A stretch of DNA of 51,607 nucleotides from Streptomyces sp. G44 (GTDB lineage: Bacteria > Actinomycetota > Actinomycetes > Streptomycetales > Streptomycetaceae): assembly GCF_016905445.1 (NCBI RefSeq), contig NZ_JAFEXF010000027.1, positions 1 through 51,607 of the forward strand. Reading direction: 5' to 3'. Each line of letters starts with the position of its first letter. Positions within the stretch are counted from its first letter, which is position 1. A program made the translations under genes and the position numbers. This document shows, one piece after another, positions 35,001-43,677 of this stretch. The notes beneath the pieces are model-generated. The model was not told the origin of the DNA. It saw only the letters and a list, made by a program, of their open reading frames with translations, and made no database searches.

Positions 35001-35979
35001 GCCCATGTCCGCCGAGACCCCGTACGCCGTACCGATGTCGGTGCAGTCGAGCATCGACGTCGTCCTGCGCGAGCAGCTGCTGCGCGATCCGAAAGCGATC
35101 CTGATGGGCTGCCACCCGCTGGAGGACTGGGTCGACGAGTTCGGACCGCACCGCGTGCGCACCTGCGCCATCTCGGAGCCGGCGATGGTGGGAATGGCCG
35201 TCGGCGCGGCCGTCCGCGGCTGGCACCCGATCGTCGACCTGGTGCGCTCCTCGTTCGCCTTCGTCGCCGCCGACCAGATCATCAACCAGGCGGCGAAGTT
35301 GCGCTACATCTCCGGCGGCCAGTACCGCCTGCAGCTCACCCTGCGGGCCTCCACCCGGACGGAACTCGGCCTGGCCGCACAACACGAGCAGACACCGTTC
35401 GGTGTGTTCATGCAGAGTCCCGGCCTCAAGGTGGTGGTACCCGGCACCACCGACGACTCGGGAGCACTGCTGCGCGCGTCGTTCGACGACCCCAACCCCG
35501 TGATCTTCTTCGAGTCACCGCAGCTCGCCCCCGGGCCCGCCGACGCCGATCCGGTCGGCGACGACCCGGCCATCGGCACCGCCAGGCGGCTGCGCGCCGG
35601 GACACAGGTCACCGTGGTCGGCATCGGCGCGGGCGTCACCATGGCGCTCGGCGCCCTCGACAGGCTGACCGCCGAGGGAATCGACGCCGAGGTGATCGAC
35701 CTGCGCTCCCTGGTACCCCTCGACGCCGACGCGGTACGCGAGTCGGTCCGCCGCACCGGACGGCTCCTGGTGGTCGAAGAGGGCCCGGCCGGATCCGCCG
35801 CAGCGGCCGAGGTGATCGCCCGGGTCTGCGCCGACCAGGAGACCTTTTGCCGACTGCGCGCCCCCGCCGCCCGCGTGACCGCCGCGGCCGTACCCATTCC
35901 GTTCAACCCCGGACTCGAACGCGCCGCGCTGCCCGACACCGACGCGGTGCTGGCCGCCGTCCGCGGCCTGCTCGGCTGA
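34984..35979 (+). CDS. 2-Oxoacid dehydrogenase E1 component, beta subunit
   Basis: 331 aa, partner of the preceding gene. The ThDP-activating Glu is in CAISEPAMVGMAVGAAVRG (~residue 62). Other family blocks are HPIVDLVRSSFAFVAADQIINQAAKLRYISGG, QSPGLKVVVPGTTDDS, ITVVGIGA-like QVTVVGIGAGVTMAL and VIDLRSLVPLDAD. The C-terminal PIPFNPGLE matches the beta-subunit end. ATG 34984 has AGGAGG upstream, inside the E1 alpha reading frame, so translation is coupled. A short Ser/Thr/Glu-rich N-terminal extension precedes the conserved part. Confidence 0.9.
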   Translation: MSTSTEPMSAETPYAVPMSVQSSIDVVLREQLLRDPKAILMGCHPLEDWVDEFGPHRVRTCAISEPAMVGMAVGAAVRGWHPIVDLVRSSFAFVAADQIINQAAKLRYISGGQYRLQLTLRASTRTELGLAAQHEQTPFGVFMQSPGLKVVVPGTTDDSGALLRASFDDPNPVIFFESPQLAPGPADADPVGDDPAIGTARRLRAGTQVTVVGIGAGVTMALGALDRLTAEGIDAEVIDLRSLVPLDADAVRESVRRTGRLLVVEEGPAGSAAAAEVIARVCADQETFCRLRAPAARVTAAAVPIPFNPGLERAALPDTDAVLAAVRGLLG

Positions 35980-36004
35980 CCCGACGACACGGAGGAGACA
36001 TTCC

Positions 36005-39000
36005 ATGACCGAGATCAGCCAGCGGTCCGGACAGAGCCAGGTGGACCGCCGTCGACAGTTCCTGGAGCGGCTGCGGGCCGAGAAGCCCACCGCCGCGCCG
36101 GTCGGTGAGCCGCTGAGCGGCCAGCAGGAACACGCCTGGGTCCTGAGCCGTGCCGCTCAGGACCGGGCGGCCGGGCGGTTCGCCGCCGATCTCCTGCTCG
36201 CCGGCCCGGTGGACAGGGAGAGGCTGCGAGCCGCCCTCGAACGCCTCGTCGACGCCGTACCGCTGCTGCGGACCGTCTTCGTGGAGGAGGGCGACGCCGT
36301 ACGGCAGCAGCCGTCGGACGACCCGGGCGACGTGGTCGTCGAACTACCGGACGGCGCGGGGCCGCGGCTCGACGAGGACACGGACGCGCCACCGGTGCGG
36401 TTCTCGCTGTGGCGTGACGCGGCAGGCGAGCACATGACGGTCGTATCGTCGGCGCTCGTGCTCGACCGGGCCTCGCTGTGCCCGCTGAGGGACCAGCTGG
36501 CCGCCCTGTACCAGGCGCAGGACCCGAGCACCGCCGACCTGCGCGGCGCCGGCGACTACCTCGCGTACGCCCAGCAGCGCAGCACCTGGCTGACCGGCCC
36601 GGAAGGCCAGGAGGCGCTGGCCACCTGGACCAAGGAACTGACCGGCGTCGAGCCGGCCGAACTGCCGGTCGACCGGCCCTATCCCACTCATCTGCCGGTG
36701 GTCTCGGAGCAGGCCCGACTCCGCCTGCCGGCGGAACTGCTCGGACGTCTCGACGAGATCGCCGAGGGGCTCGGCGCGCTCCCTGAGAGCATCCTGCTCG
36801 CCGGATACGCGCTGCTGCTCTCCCGCCACGGCGGTCAGCGCGACGTGACCGTCGGTGTACCGGTCTCCGACCGTGACGCGGCCTGGGCCGACCTGATCGG
36901 CAACGCCACCAACCTGCTGCCCGTGCGCACCGTGCTCTCCGACGACGCGACCGTCGGCGACGTCGTGCGGGCTGTCGACACCTCCCTGCGCTCGGCACAC
37001 GACCGGGCCCGGGTGCCGTTCCCGCGGATCGTCGAGGCGGTGAACCCGGACCGCGACCGCAACCGCGGGCCGCTGACCCAGACGACGTTCCAAGTGCGAC
37101 AGGCTGAGACGGCAAGGCCGTTCGGGCAGGGCGCGACGGCCCAGTGGACGGTGCTCGCCGACCGGCCGTACGCCGCCGAGTTGTCCTTGACCGTGCTGCG
37201 CGACAGCGACGGCGCCGAAGCGCTGCTCGACCACGTCACCGACCTCTTCGACGCGGTGAGCGCCAAGGCGCTGCTCGCCCGCTACGAAAGGATGCTCGGC
37301 AGCATCGCGGACCGTCCCCAGCAGCTCGCGGCCGACCTGGAGGTGCTGCCGCCGCGGGAGCGCGCCCTGCTCCTGGAGGACTGGAACGACAGCGTCCGCG
37401 AGGAGACTCCGGCCGTCATCACCGACCTGTTCGACGAGCGCGCCGCGGCACACCCCGATGCCGTGGCGGTGACCTACGAGGACGTCGAACTCACCTATGG
37501 CGAGCTGCGGGACCGCGCCAACCGGCTGGCACAGCACCTGCTCACGTCCCGGCTGCACCCCGAGGACCGGGTGGCCGTCTTCCTGCCCCGATCGGTCGAC
37601 TCGGTCGTCGCGATCCTCGCGGTGCTCAAGGCGGGCGGCGCGTACGTGCCCGTCGACGTGGACTTCCCGGCCGGCCGGGTGGAGACGATCGTGCAGGACG
37701 CCGCGCCCGCAGCGGTCATCAGCACCTACGAGGTGGCCCGCCAACTGCCCCGAGGCCCTTGGCTGGAGGTCCTCCTGGACGACGACGCGGCCGACATCGA
37801 CCGCGCACCCGCCGAGGCGCCGGAGACCGGCCCGCAACCGGACAACCTGGCCTACGTCATCTACACCTCCGGCAGTACGGGCAAGCCGAAGGGAGTGCTG
37901 GTCGAACACCGCGCCGTCACCAACTTCATCCACAACACGCAGGAGATGTTCGACCTCTCGCCGGACGACAACGTCCTCCAGTTCGCCACGCCGACCTTCG
38001 ATGTCTCGGTGTTCGAGATGTTCGGAGCGCTCCTCAGTGGCGCCGCGCTGCATCTGTGCGGCAAGGAGGAGCGGTACTCGACGGACAACCTCACCCGGCT
38101 GATGCGACGCCGGCACATCAGCGTCGTCGACCTGCCCCCGGCCGTGCTCGAACTGCTGGACCCCGGTGACTTCCCCGACCTGCGCATCGTCTTCGTCGGC
38201 GGCGAGGCCTTCTCCGGAGAGCTGACCACACGCTGGGCGGCCGACGGCCGGCGGTTCTTCAACGGCTACGGCCCGACCGAGACCACGGTGACCGTCATCG
38301 CCAAGGAGTGCGCCGGCACGTGGACCCAGTCGCCGCCGATCGGGCGGGCGATGGGCAACCACCATGCCTACGTACTCGACGAGCGGCTCCGTCCGGTCCC
38401 GGTCGGGGTCCGCGGCGAACTGTATGTCAGCGGCCTCGGCGCGGCTCGCGGCTACCTCAACCGGCCGGACCTCACCGAAGCGGTGTTCTCCGACGACCCG
38501 TTCGGGACCGGCTGGCGGATGTACCGCACCGGTGACCTGGCCCGCTGGACCTGGGACGGTGAGCTGGTGTACGAGGGCCGGGCGGACCGGCAGGTGAAGA
38601 TCCGCGGCATCCGTATCGAGCTCGGCGAGATCGAACGGGTCCTGCTCGAACACCCCCAGGTGCGCCAGGGGCTGGTCAGGACCGTCGTCGGCGGAGCCGG
38701 CGAGAGGCGGCTGGCGGCCTACTTCGTGCCTCGCCCGGGAGCGCGCCCACGCATCGCCGCCCTGCGCGCGTTCGTCGCCGGGCAACTGCCCAGTTACATG
38801 GTGCCGAACGAGTTCACCGAGATCGCCGAGATCCCGCTGACCGCCAGCGGCAAGGTGGACCTGGCCGCACTGCCCGCGGGCGACGAGGCCTGGCAGCAGG
38901 ACGACGGCGCCACCGCGCAGGAATCCGCCCCCGCCACCGACACCGAGCGGGTCGTCGCCGAGGAGATCTTCGCACCGCTGCTCTCGGCGGAGCGGGTGGG

Positions 39001-39226
39001 TGCCGAACAGAACTTCTTCCAGCTCGGCGGCAGCAGCCTGCAGGCGACGCAGGTGCTCTCCCGGATCCGGCGCATCTTCGACGTGGAGGTCTCGGTGGGC
39101 GAGTTCTTCCAGGAGCCCACCGTACGCAGTCTGGCGTCGGTCGTGGACGGTCTGCGCGCGGGCGCCCCGGCCACCAGCGGTGACAGCCTGGAGGAAGCCC
39201 TCGCCCAGTTGGAGACGAACCGATGA
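36005..39226 (+). CDS. Non-ribosomal peptide synthetase NRPS3: degenerate C-A-T
   Basis: 1073 aa. The N-terminal condensation-like domain (~35-450) lacks the HHxxxDG motif: the aligned stretch reads SALVLDRAS (~residue 147), so the catalytic second His is Ala and the Gly is Arg. Adenylation (~472-955) has YTSGSTGKPKG (~619), NGYGPTETT and SGKVDL. Thiolation (~985-1050) has LGGSS (Ser ~1008). The pocket reads DVFDFGGVTK, which matches no code I know; Asp at position 278 is shared with some codes for basic residues. The dead C domain suggests a loading module that starts the chain. A 45-residue basic N-terminal lead precedes the C domain. ATG 36005 has GGAGGAG upstream and its stop overlaps the dehydrogenase gene. 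Confidence 0.92.
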   Translation: MTEISQRSGQSQVDRRRQFLERLRAEKPTAAPVGEPLSGQQEHAWVLSRAAQDRAAGRFAADLLLAGPVDRERLRAALERLVDAVPLLRTVFVEEGDAVRQQPSDDPGDVVVELPDGAGPRLDEDTDAPPVRFSLWRDAAGEHMTVVSSALVLDRASLCPLRDQLAALYQAQDPSTADLRGAGDYLAYAQQRSTWLTGPEGQEALATWTKELTGVEPAELPVDRPYPTHLPVVSEQARLRLPAELLGRLDEIAEGLGALPESILLAGYALLLSRHGGQRDVTVGVPVSDRDAAWADLIGNATNLLPVRTVLSDDATVGDVVRAVDTSLRSAHDRARVPFPRIVEAVNPDRDRNRGPLTQTTFQVRQAETARPFGQGATAQWTVLADRPYAAELSLTVLRDSDGAEALLDHVTDLFDAVSAKALLARYERMLGSIADRPQQLAADLEVLPPRERALLLEDWNDSVREETPAVITDLFDERAAAHPDAVAVTYEDVELTYGELRDRANRLAQHLLTSRLHPEDRVAVFLPRSVDSVVAILAVLKAGGAYVPVDVDFPAGRVETIVQDAAPAAVISTYEVARQLPRGPWLEVLLDDDAADIDRAPAEAPETGPQPDNLAYVIYTSGSTGKPKGVLVEHRAVTNFIHNTQEMFDLSPDDNVLQFATPTFDVSVFEMFGALLSGAALHLCGKEERYSTDNLTRLMRRRHISVVDLPPAVLELLDPGDFPDLRIVFVGGEAFSGELTTRWAADGRRFFNGYGPTETTVTVIAKECAGTWTQSPPIGRAMGNHHAYVLDERLRPVPVGVRGELYVSGLGAARGYLNRPDLTEAVFSDDPFGTGWRMYRTGDLARWTWDGELVYEGRADRQVKIRGIRIELGEIERVLLEHPQVRQGLVRTVVGGAGERRLAAYFVPRPGARPRIAALRAFVAGQLPSYMVPNEFTEIAEIPLTASGKVDLAALPAGDEAWQQDDGATAQESAPATDTERVVAEEIFAPLLSAERVGAEQNFFQLGGSSLQATQVLSRIRRIFDVEVSVGEFFQEPTVRSLASVVDGLRAGAPATSGDSLEEALAQLETNR

Positions 39227-40320
39227 AGGCGGCGGTGCTCCACGAACCGGGTCAGGACCTCGTCATGGAGGACATCCGGCTCGACGGGCCCAGCCGACCG
39301 GGTGAAGTGGAGGTGCAGATCGTCGCGTCGGCGGTCTGCCGCTCCGACGTGCACTGTTGGGAGGGCGGATTCCCGGTCTACCCCCTCCCGTTCATCCCGG
39401 GCCACGAGGCCGCGGGCGTCGTCACCGGCGTGGCCCCCGGCACCACCCGGGTCCGTGAGGGTGATCACGTCGTCGTCACCTGGAACTCCAGCTGCGGCGA
39501 GTGCTGGCACTGCGCGCGCGGCGAGCGGATCCACTGCCTGGGCATCCGCAGCCGGTACGGCCGACTGCACGACGGCACGGTGCGCACGCACCTCGACGGC
39601 GCCCCCGTGTACCGGGGGATGGACGCGGGCACGTTCTGCGAGCGAGGCATCTTCCATGAGAACGCCTTGGTCCCGATGGACGAGGACGTGCCGATCGAGA
39701 TCGGCGCGATGCTCGGCTGCACCGTCGTCACCGGCACCGGAGCGGCGCTCAACACCGCACGGGTGCGACGCGGTGACCGGGTGGCGGTCATCGGTGCGGG
39801 CGCGGTCGGGCTGTGTGCCGTGCAGGGGGCCCGGATAGCCGGCGCCGAGCAGATCATCGCCGTCGACGTGTCCGCCGACCGCCTCGCCACCGCGGCGAAG
39901 GTGGGCGCGACCGATCTGGTCGACGCCTCCGAGACGGAGGTGAGCGGCGCGGTGGCGGAGCTGACCGGCGGTATCGGAGTCGACTTCGCCTTCGAGGTGG
40001 TGGGCGTCCCGGAGACGATGGAGCAGGCGCTCACCTTGATCCGCCGGGGCGGCAGCGTCGTCCTGGTCGGCAGCTCACCCCGCTACGAGAAGATGTCGAT
40101 CGTGCCCGGAATCCTGACGCTGACCGGCCGCAACCTCCTGGGCTGTTGCTACGGCTCCGCGAACATCGACCGGGATCTGCCCCGACTCATCCGGTACTGG
40201 CGCTCGGGCGAACTGGACCTGCGTCCGTTGATGACCAGCGAGCGACCGCTGGCCGAAGTCAATGATGCACTCGCCGAACTGCGGGCAGGAGAACAGGTAC
40301 GCACCATCCTGCGCCCGTGA
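39223..40320 (+). CDS. Zinc-dependent medium-chain alcohol dehydrogenase
   Basis: A 365-residue MDR-superfamily enzyme. Catalytic zinc ligands: Cys in AVCRSDVHC (~residue 38) and His in GHEAAGVV (~60). The structural-zinc cluster SSCGECWHCARGERIHC has all four Cys. The NAD(P) motif is VIGAGAVGLCAVQ (~185). It would interconvert an alcohol and an aldehyde or ketone. In this setting 2-aminoadipate semialdehyde, or an aldehyde made from it, is a possible substrate (inference). The ATG at 39223 overlaps the NRPS3 stop (ATGA), so it is translationally coupled. It is the last catalytic gene before the exporters. Confidence 0.9.
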   Translation: MKAAVLHEPGQDLVMEDIRLDGPSRPGEVEVQIVASAVCRSDVHCWEGGFPVYPLPFIPGHEAAGVVTGVAPGTTRVREGDHVVVTWNSSCGECWHCARGERIHCLGIRSRYGRLHDGTVRTHLDGAPVYRGMDAGTFCERGIFHENALVPMDEDVPIEIGAMLGCTVVTGTGAALNTARVRRGDRVAVIGAGAVGLCAVQGARIAGAEQIIAVDVSADRLATAAKVGATDLVDASETEVSGAVAELTGGIGVDFAFEVVGVPETMEQALTLIRRGGSVVLVGSSPRYEKMSIVPGILTLTGRNLLGCCYGSANIDRDLPRLIRYWRSGELDLRPLMTSERPLAEVNDALAELRAGEQVRTILRP

Positions 40321-40366
40321 CGGACGCGAGGCGGGCAGGTCGGCGACCCCAAGGGAGTGGGAGACG

Positions 40367-41644
40367 TTGAAGACGGAGAACCCGGTGTCGGCGCCGCCGC
40401 CCGCCTCGCTCTGGCGACACGGAGACTTCCTCAAGCTCTGGGGAGGGCAGAGCGTCTCGCTGCTCGGCACGTATGTCACGGCGTTCGTCCTGCCGTTGAT
40501 GGGCGTGCTGATGCTGGACGCGAGCGCGGGACAACTGGGTGTGCTGCGCGCCCTGGAGTATCTGCCGTTCGCCGTGCTGGCGCTGCCGGTCGGCCTCTGG
40601 GTGGACCGGGTGCGCCAGCGCCGGACGATGATCATCACGAACTTCGTCCGAGCCGCTGTGCTGGCCGCCGTCCCCTTCATCGCCTGGCTCGGGCATCTGC
40701 AGATGGGACACCTCTACACGCTGGCTCTGGCCCTCGGAGCCGGCGCGGTCTTCTTCGACCTCTGCTATCTCTCCCAGCTGCCGACGATCGTGCCGCAGTC
40801 CCAACTGCTGGACGGCAACAGCAAACTCACGGCCAGCACCAGCGTCGCCGAAGTAGGTGGCCCCGCCCTCGGAGGCATGCTCGTACAGATACTGACCGCC
40901 CCGGTCGTTCTGCTGTTCGACGTGATCAGTTACCTCATCTCGGCGGTCAGCCTCCTCAAGATCCGGACGCCGGAACCGCCACCGCAGCGCCAACCGGCCG
41001 AGGGGAAAAGCCTGCGGCACGAGCTGTTCGCCGGAGTCAGGCTCATCTTCGCCGATCCGTATCTGCGCGTCGTCGCGGCCGACGGGATGCTGTTCAACAT
41101 CCTCATACAGGTGATCGAGATCCTGATCATTCCGTACGCGATCCGGGATCTGCACTACAGCGCCGGTCTCCTTGGCGTGGTGCTCACCGCGATGGCGGCG
41201 GGCAGCATCCCCGGCGCCCTCTGCGCGCAGCGACTGGTCTCCCGATTCGGCTACGGCCGGATGGTGATGGCCGGGGTCGTCCTGCACAGCACGGGCCCAC
41301 TGATCCTCGCGACCGCGGCAGGAGGCCGGCTGCCGACCATCATTCTCATCGCCGTCGGCCTCGCCGTGATGGGCTTCGGCATCGGCCTGACCAACGTGCT
41401 GGGGGTGACGCTACGCCAGGTCCGTACCCCGCGACACCTGCTCGGCCGGATGAACGCCGGCATGCGGCTCATGCTGTACGGCGCCATTCCGCTGGGCGCG
41501 CTGCTGGCCGGCCTGCTCGGCGAGACGCTGGGCAACCGCGAAGGACTGCTGGTGGCCGCCGTCGCCCTCTTCCTCGGGCTGCCGATCGTGTGGTTCTCAC
41601 CCGTGCGCAAGCTGGCCGCCGTAGCAGACGGAGCCGTCGAGTGA
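40367..41644 (+). CDS. MFS transporter, probable exporter (first of two)
   Basis: 425 aa, 12 predicted transmembrane helices, MFS_3/enterobactin-exporter (EntS) type. The loop between helices 2 and 3 reads GLWVDRVRQRRTMI, a variant of the GxxxDRxGRR signature. TTG 40367 (MKTENPVSAPP) is chosen because AGGGAG lies about 9 bases upstream and a short soluble head precedes helix 1 (LLGTYVTAFVLPL). It follows the dehydrogenase by 46 bases and overlaps the second transporter gene. Likely exports the peptide product or provides self-resistance. Confidence 0.88.
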   Translation: MKTENPVSAPPPASLWRHGDFLKLWGGQSVSLLGTYVTAFVLPLMGVLMLDASAGQLGVLRALEYLPFAVLALPVGLWVDRVRQRRTMIITNFVRAAVLAAVPFIAWLGHLQMGHLYTLALALGAGAVFFDLCYLSQLPTIVPQSQLLDGNSKLTASTSVAEVGGPALGGMLVQILTAPVVLLFDVISYLISAVSLLKIRTPEPPPQRQPAEGKSLRHELFAGVRLIFADPYLRVVAADGMLFNILIQVIEILIIPYAIRDLHYSAGLLGVVLTAMAAGSIPGALCAQRLVSRFGYGRMVMAGVVLHSTGPLILATAAGGRLPTIILIAVGLAVMGFGIGLTNVLGVTLRQVRTPRHLLGRMNAGMRLMLYGAIPLGALLAGLLGETLGNREGLLVAAVALFLGLPIVWFSPVRKLAAVADGAVE

Positions 41645-42900
41645 CCGCACGCCCGCCGGCCGAACGGAACCGAGGGGCGTTCAGACGATTCTGGGCGGCC
41701 ACCGGGATCTCGCTCGCCGGCGACCAGGTGACCACGCTCGCGCTTCCGCTGATCGCGGTACAGACCCTGAACGCGGGAGCCTTCGCCGTCGGCCTGCTGT
41801 CGGCGAGCCGGCTGGTGCCGTTCCTGATCGGCTCCCTGTTGGTAGGTGTGTACGTCGACCGGTTACGCCGACGACCGCTGCTGATCACCGCGGATCTGGT
41901 GCGGGGCGTCGCGCTGCTCGCCGTCCTGGGACTGTGCGCCGGCGGCTGGCTGTCCCTGCCGTGGCTGATCGCCCTGGTGGTCGTCGTCGGCAGCCTGTCC
42001 GTGTTCGCCGACGTCGCCGCGCAGAGCTACCTCGTGGACCTGGTCCCGCCGGAGGGTCTGGTCACCGCCAACAGCCGTCTGCAGGTGACCCGGGCGGCCG
42101 CCCAGACGGGCGGCCCGGCAGCGGGAGGTGCCCTGATCAGCGCCGTGGGGGCTCCACTGGCCCTGCTCGCCGACGGGATGTCCTTCCTGCTGAGCGCGGC
42201 ACTGACGGCTGCCATCCGGGTCCCGGAGAAGGCGCGGCGCGCCTCCGGACGGAGCATCTGGTCAGATGTCCGCGAAGGGCTGACGCTCACCTACCGCCAG
42301 CCGGTGCTGCGGGCCCTGGCGTTGGCCGCGGCGCACGGCAACATCGTCGAACAAGGGCTGCTGGTCCTGCTCGCGGTCCGTTTCGTGGGTGAGCAGGGGC
42401 ACAGCGCCGCCGTGCTCGGTCTGGCCCTTGCCGTGGGCGCGGGCGGTGCCGCGGTCGGTGGTTTCGCCACCAGCCGGCTGTGCCGGTGCCGACCGCCGGG
42501 CTGGGTACTGATCGGCGGTGAGGTCCTCGCGGCCTGCGGCCTGGCGGGTGCCGCGGTGGTGACCTCGCTGCGGGTGACGCCGACCCCGCTGCTGATCGTG
42601 ACGTTCGCGGTGTTCGGACTCGGCGAGGGCATCGGCAATGTGCTCTATGCGACCATCCGCCAGGGGATCGTGCCGGTCGAACTGCAGGGCCGCGCGTACG
42701 GCAGCTACCGCCTGGTGGTCTCCGGGACGACCCCACTCGGCCCGCTGGCGGTGGGCGGCTCGGCCGCCCTTCTGGGGAGTTCGGCCACGCTGCTCGCGCT
42801 GGCCGTGGTCGCGGTGCTTGTCCCTCTCTGGTTGCTGACGCCGCCCGTCCGTGAGCTGTCGCTCCCGAAGGCGAGGGAGCCGGTCTCCGACCGTGTGTGA
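41641..42900 (+). CDS. MFS transporter, probable exporter (second of two)
   Basis: 419 aa, again a 12-helix MFS_3 protein, with GVYVDRLRRRPLLITADLVRG after helix 2. It is clearly related to the transporter just upstream, and the start GTG 41641 overlaps that gene's stop (GTGA). Two coupled paralogues may act as a heterodimer or have split roles. Codon 75 (41863-41865) is TTA, making export bldA-dependent. It is the last intact gene of the cluster. Confidence 0.88.
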   Translation: MTARPPAERNRGAFRRFWAATGISLAGDQVTTLALPLIAVQTLNAGAFAVGLLSASRLVPFLIGSLLVGVYVDRLRRRPLLITADLVRGVALLAVLGLCAGGWLSLPWLIALVVVVGSLSVFADVAAQSYLVDLVPPEGLVTANSRLQVTRAAAQTGGPAAGGALISAVGAPLALLADGMSFLLSAALTAAIRVPEKARRASGRSIWSDVREGLTLTYRQPVLRALALAAAHGNIVEQGLLVLLAVRFVGEQGHSAAVLGLALAVGAGGAAVGGFATSRLCRCRPPGWVLIGGEVLAACGLAGAAVVTSLRVTPTPLLIVTFAVFGLGEGIGNVLYATIRQGIVPVELQGRAYGSYRLVVSGTTPLGPLAVGGSAALLGSSATLLALAVVAVLVPLWLLTPPVRELSLPKAREPVSDRV

Positions 42901-43584
42901 CTGACTCGCGCGTGTCCGAAGGCAGGAGTTCGACAGGGTTCTCGCCGTCGTCACCAAGAGGCACACGCGCTTCCAGATCCTCGAGATGTTGGCGACTTCT
43001 CCCGGCGCCACTGACTGCAGGGGAAGGAGCGGACAGCCTTCGTCAGGGCGCGGAACCTCTTCTACGTGGCCTGTTCGCGGTAGAGCGGCGCTGGCCTTGA
43101 CAGGCGCGACCGGCCAGGACGAGGCCGTGAGTGCGGGCTGCGGACAGGTCATGGGGTGGAGTGAAGCCATCCCATGCACACGCCTTGGTCGGGATCCTCT
43201 GCGATCAGGGCATGCAGCGCCTCCGCCAGGGAGGCGGACCCCTCCTGCTTCTCGACCGTGACCGTCCAGGCGTACGACCGGCCCTCTGGCGGGTGTCATG
43301 GCCGGGTGGGCCTGACCAAGTGGCCGACCTCTCGGACAGAGCAGCGATTGAGGCATGGGCCTATCCCGCAGGTTCCCGATGCGGCGTTCGTAGTAGTTAC
43401 CGGAGTGCGGATCGACGCCCACACGGGCATCCTCTGCGACAGTGGTGCAGCCGTGGCTTCGCCACAGGCCGGGATCGTCAGTTCAGCTGCCGATGGCCAG
43501 TGCCCAGGAAAGTCACGTCCATACGGACTGCACGGGCCGCCGACCGCATCGTGCGCGCCAGCGCGTTCGATCTCATCCTCCCGC
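42901..43584. other. Degenerate region after the cluster
   Basis: No intact gene. On the minus strand a short protein-like tail, GRSYAWTVTVEKQEGSASL and on to GVCMGWLHSTP (about 43158-43300), ends at a stop and is closed upstream by an in-frame TGA. It looks like the last ~45 residues of a lost gene. The rest shows no codon periodicity. Confidence 0.4.
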
Positions 43585-43622
43585 AGAGGAGCCGCACCGG
43601 AGTGCTCCGATGCGGCTCCTCT
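43585..43622. terminator. Strong hairpin
   Basis: A perfect 12-bp stem (AGAGGAGCCGCA / TGCGGCTCCTCT) has a further 4-bp inner stem (CGGA / TCCG) and loop GTGC. It is a candidate terminator for read-through out of the cluster, or a stem at the border of the IS110 remnant. Confidence 0.5.
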
Positions 43623-43677
43623 GTCTCACGGATCCGCGTAGAGACCCCGTCGGAGCCTCGCCGTATCACCGACGCCC

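Noticed and set aside
36344..38785. 813-codon minus-strand open frame opposite NRPS3
   Set aside because: It is a typical high-GC antisense shadow; the plus strand carries all NRPS motifs in one frame.
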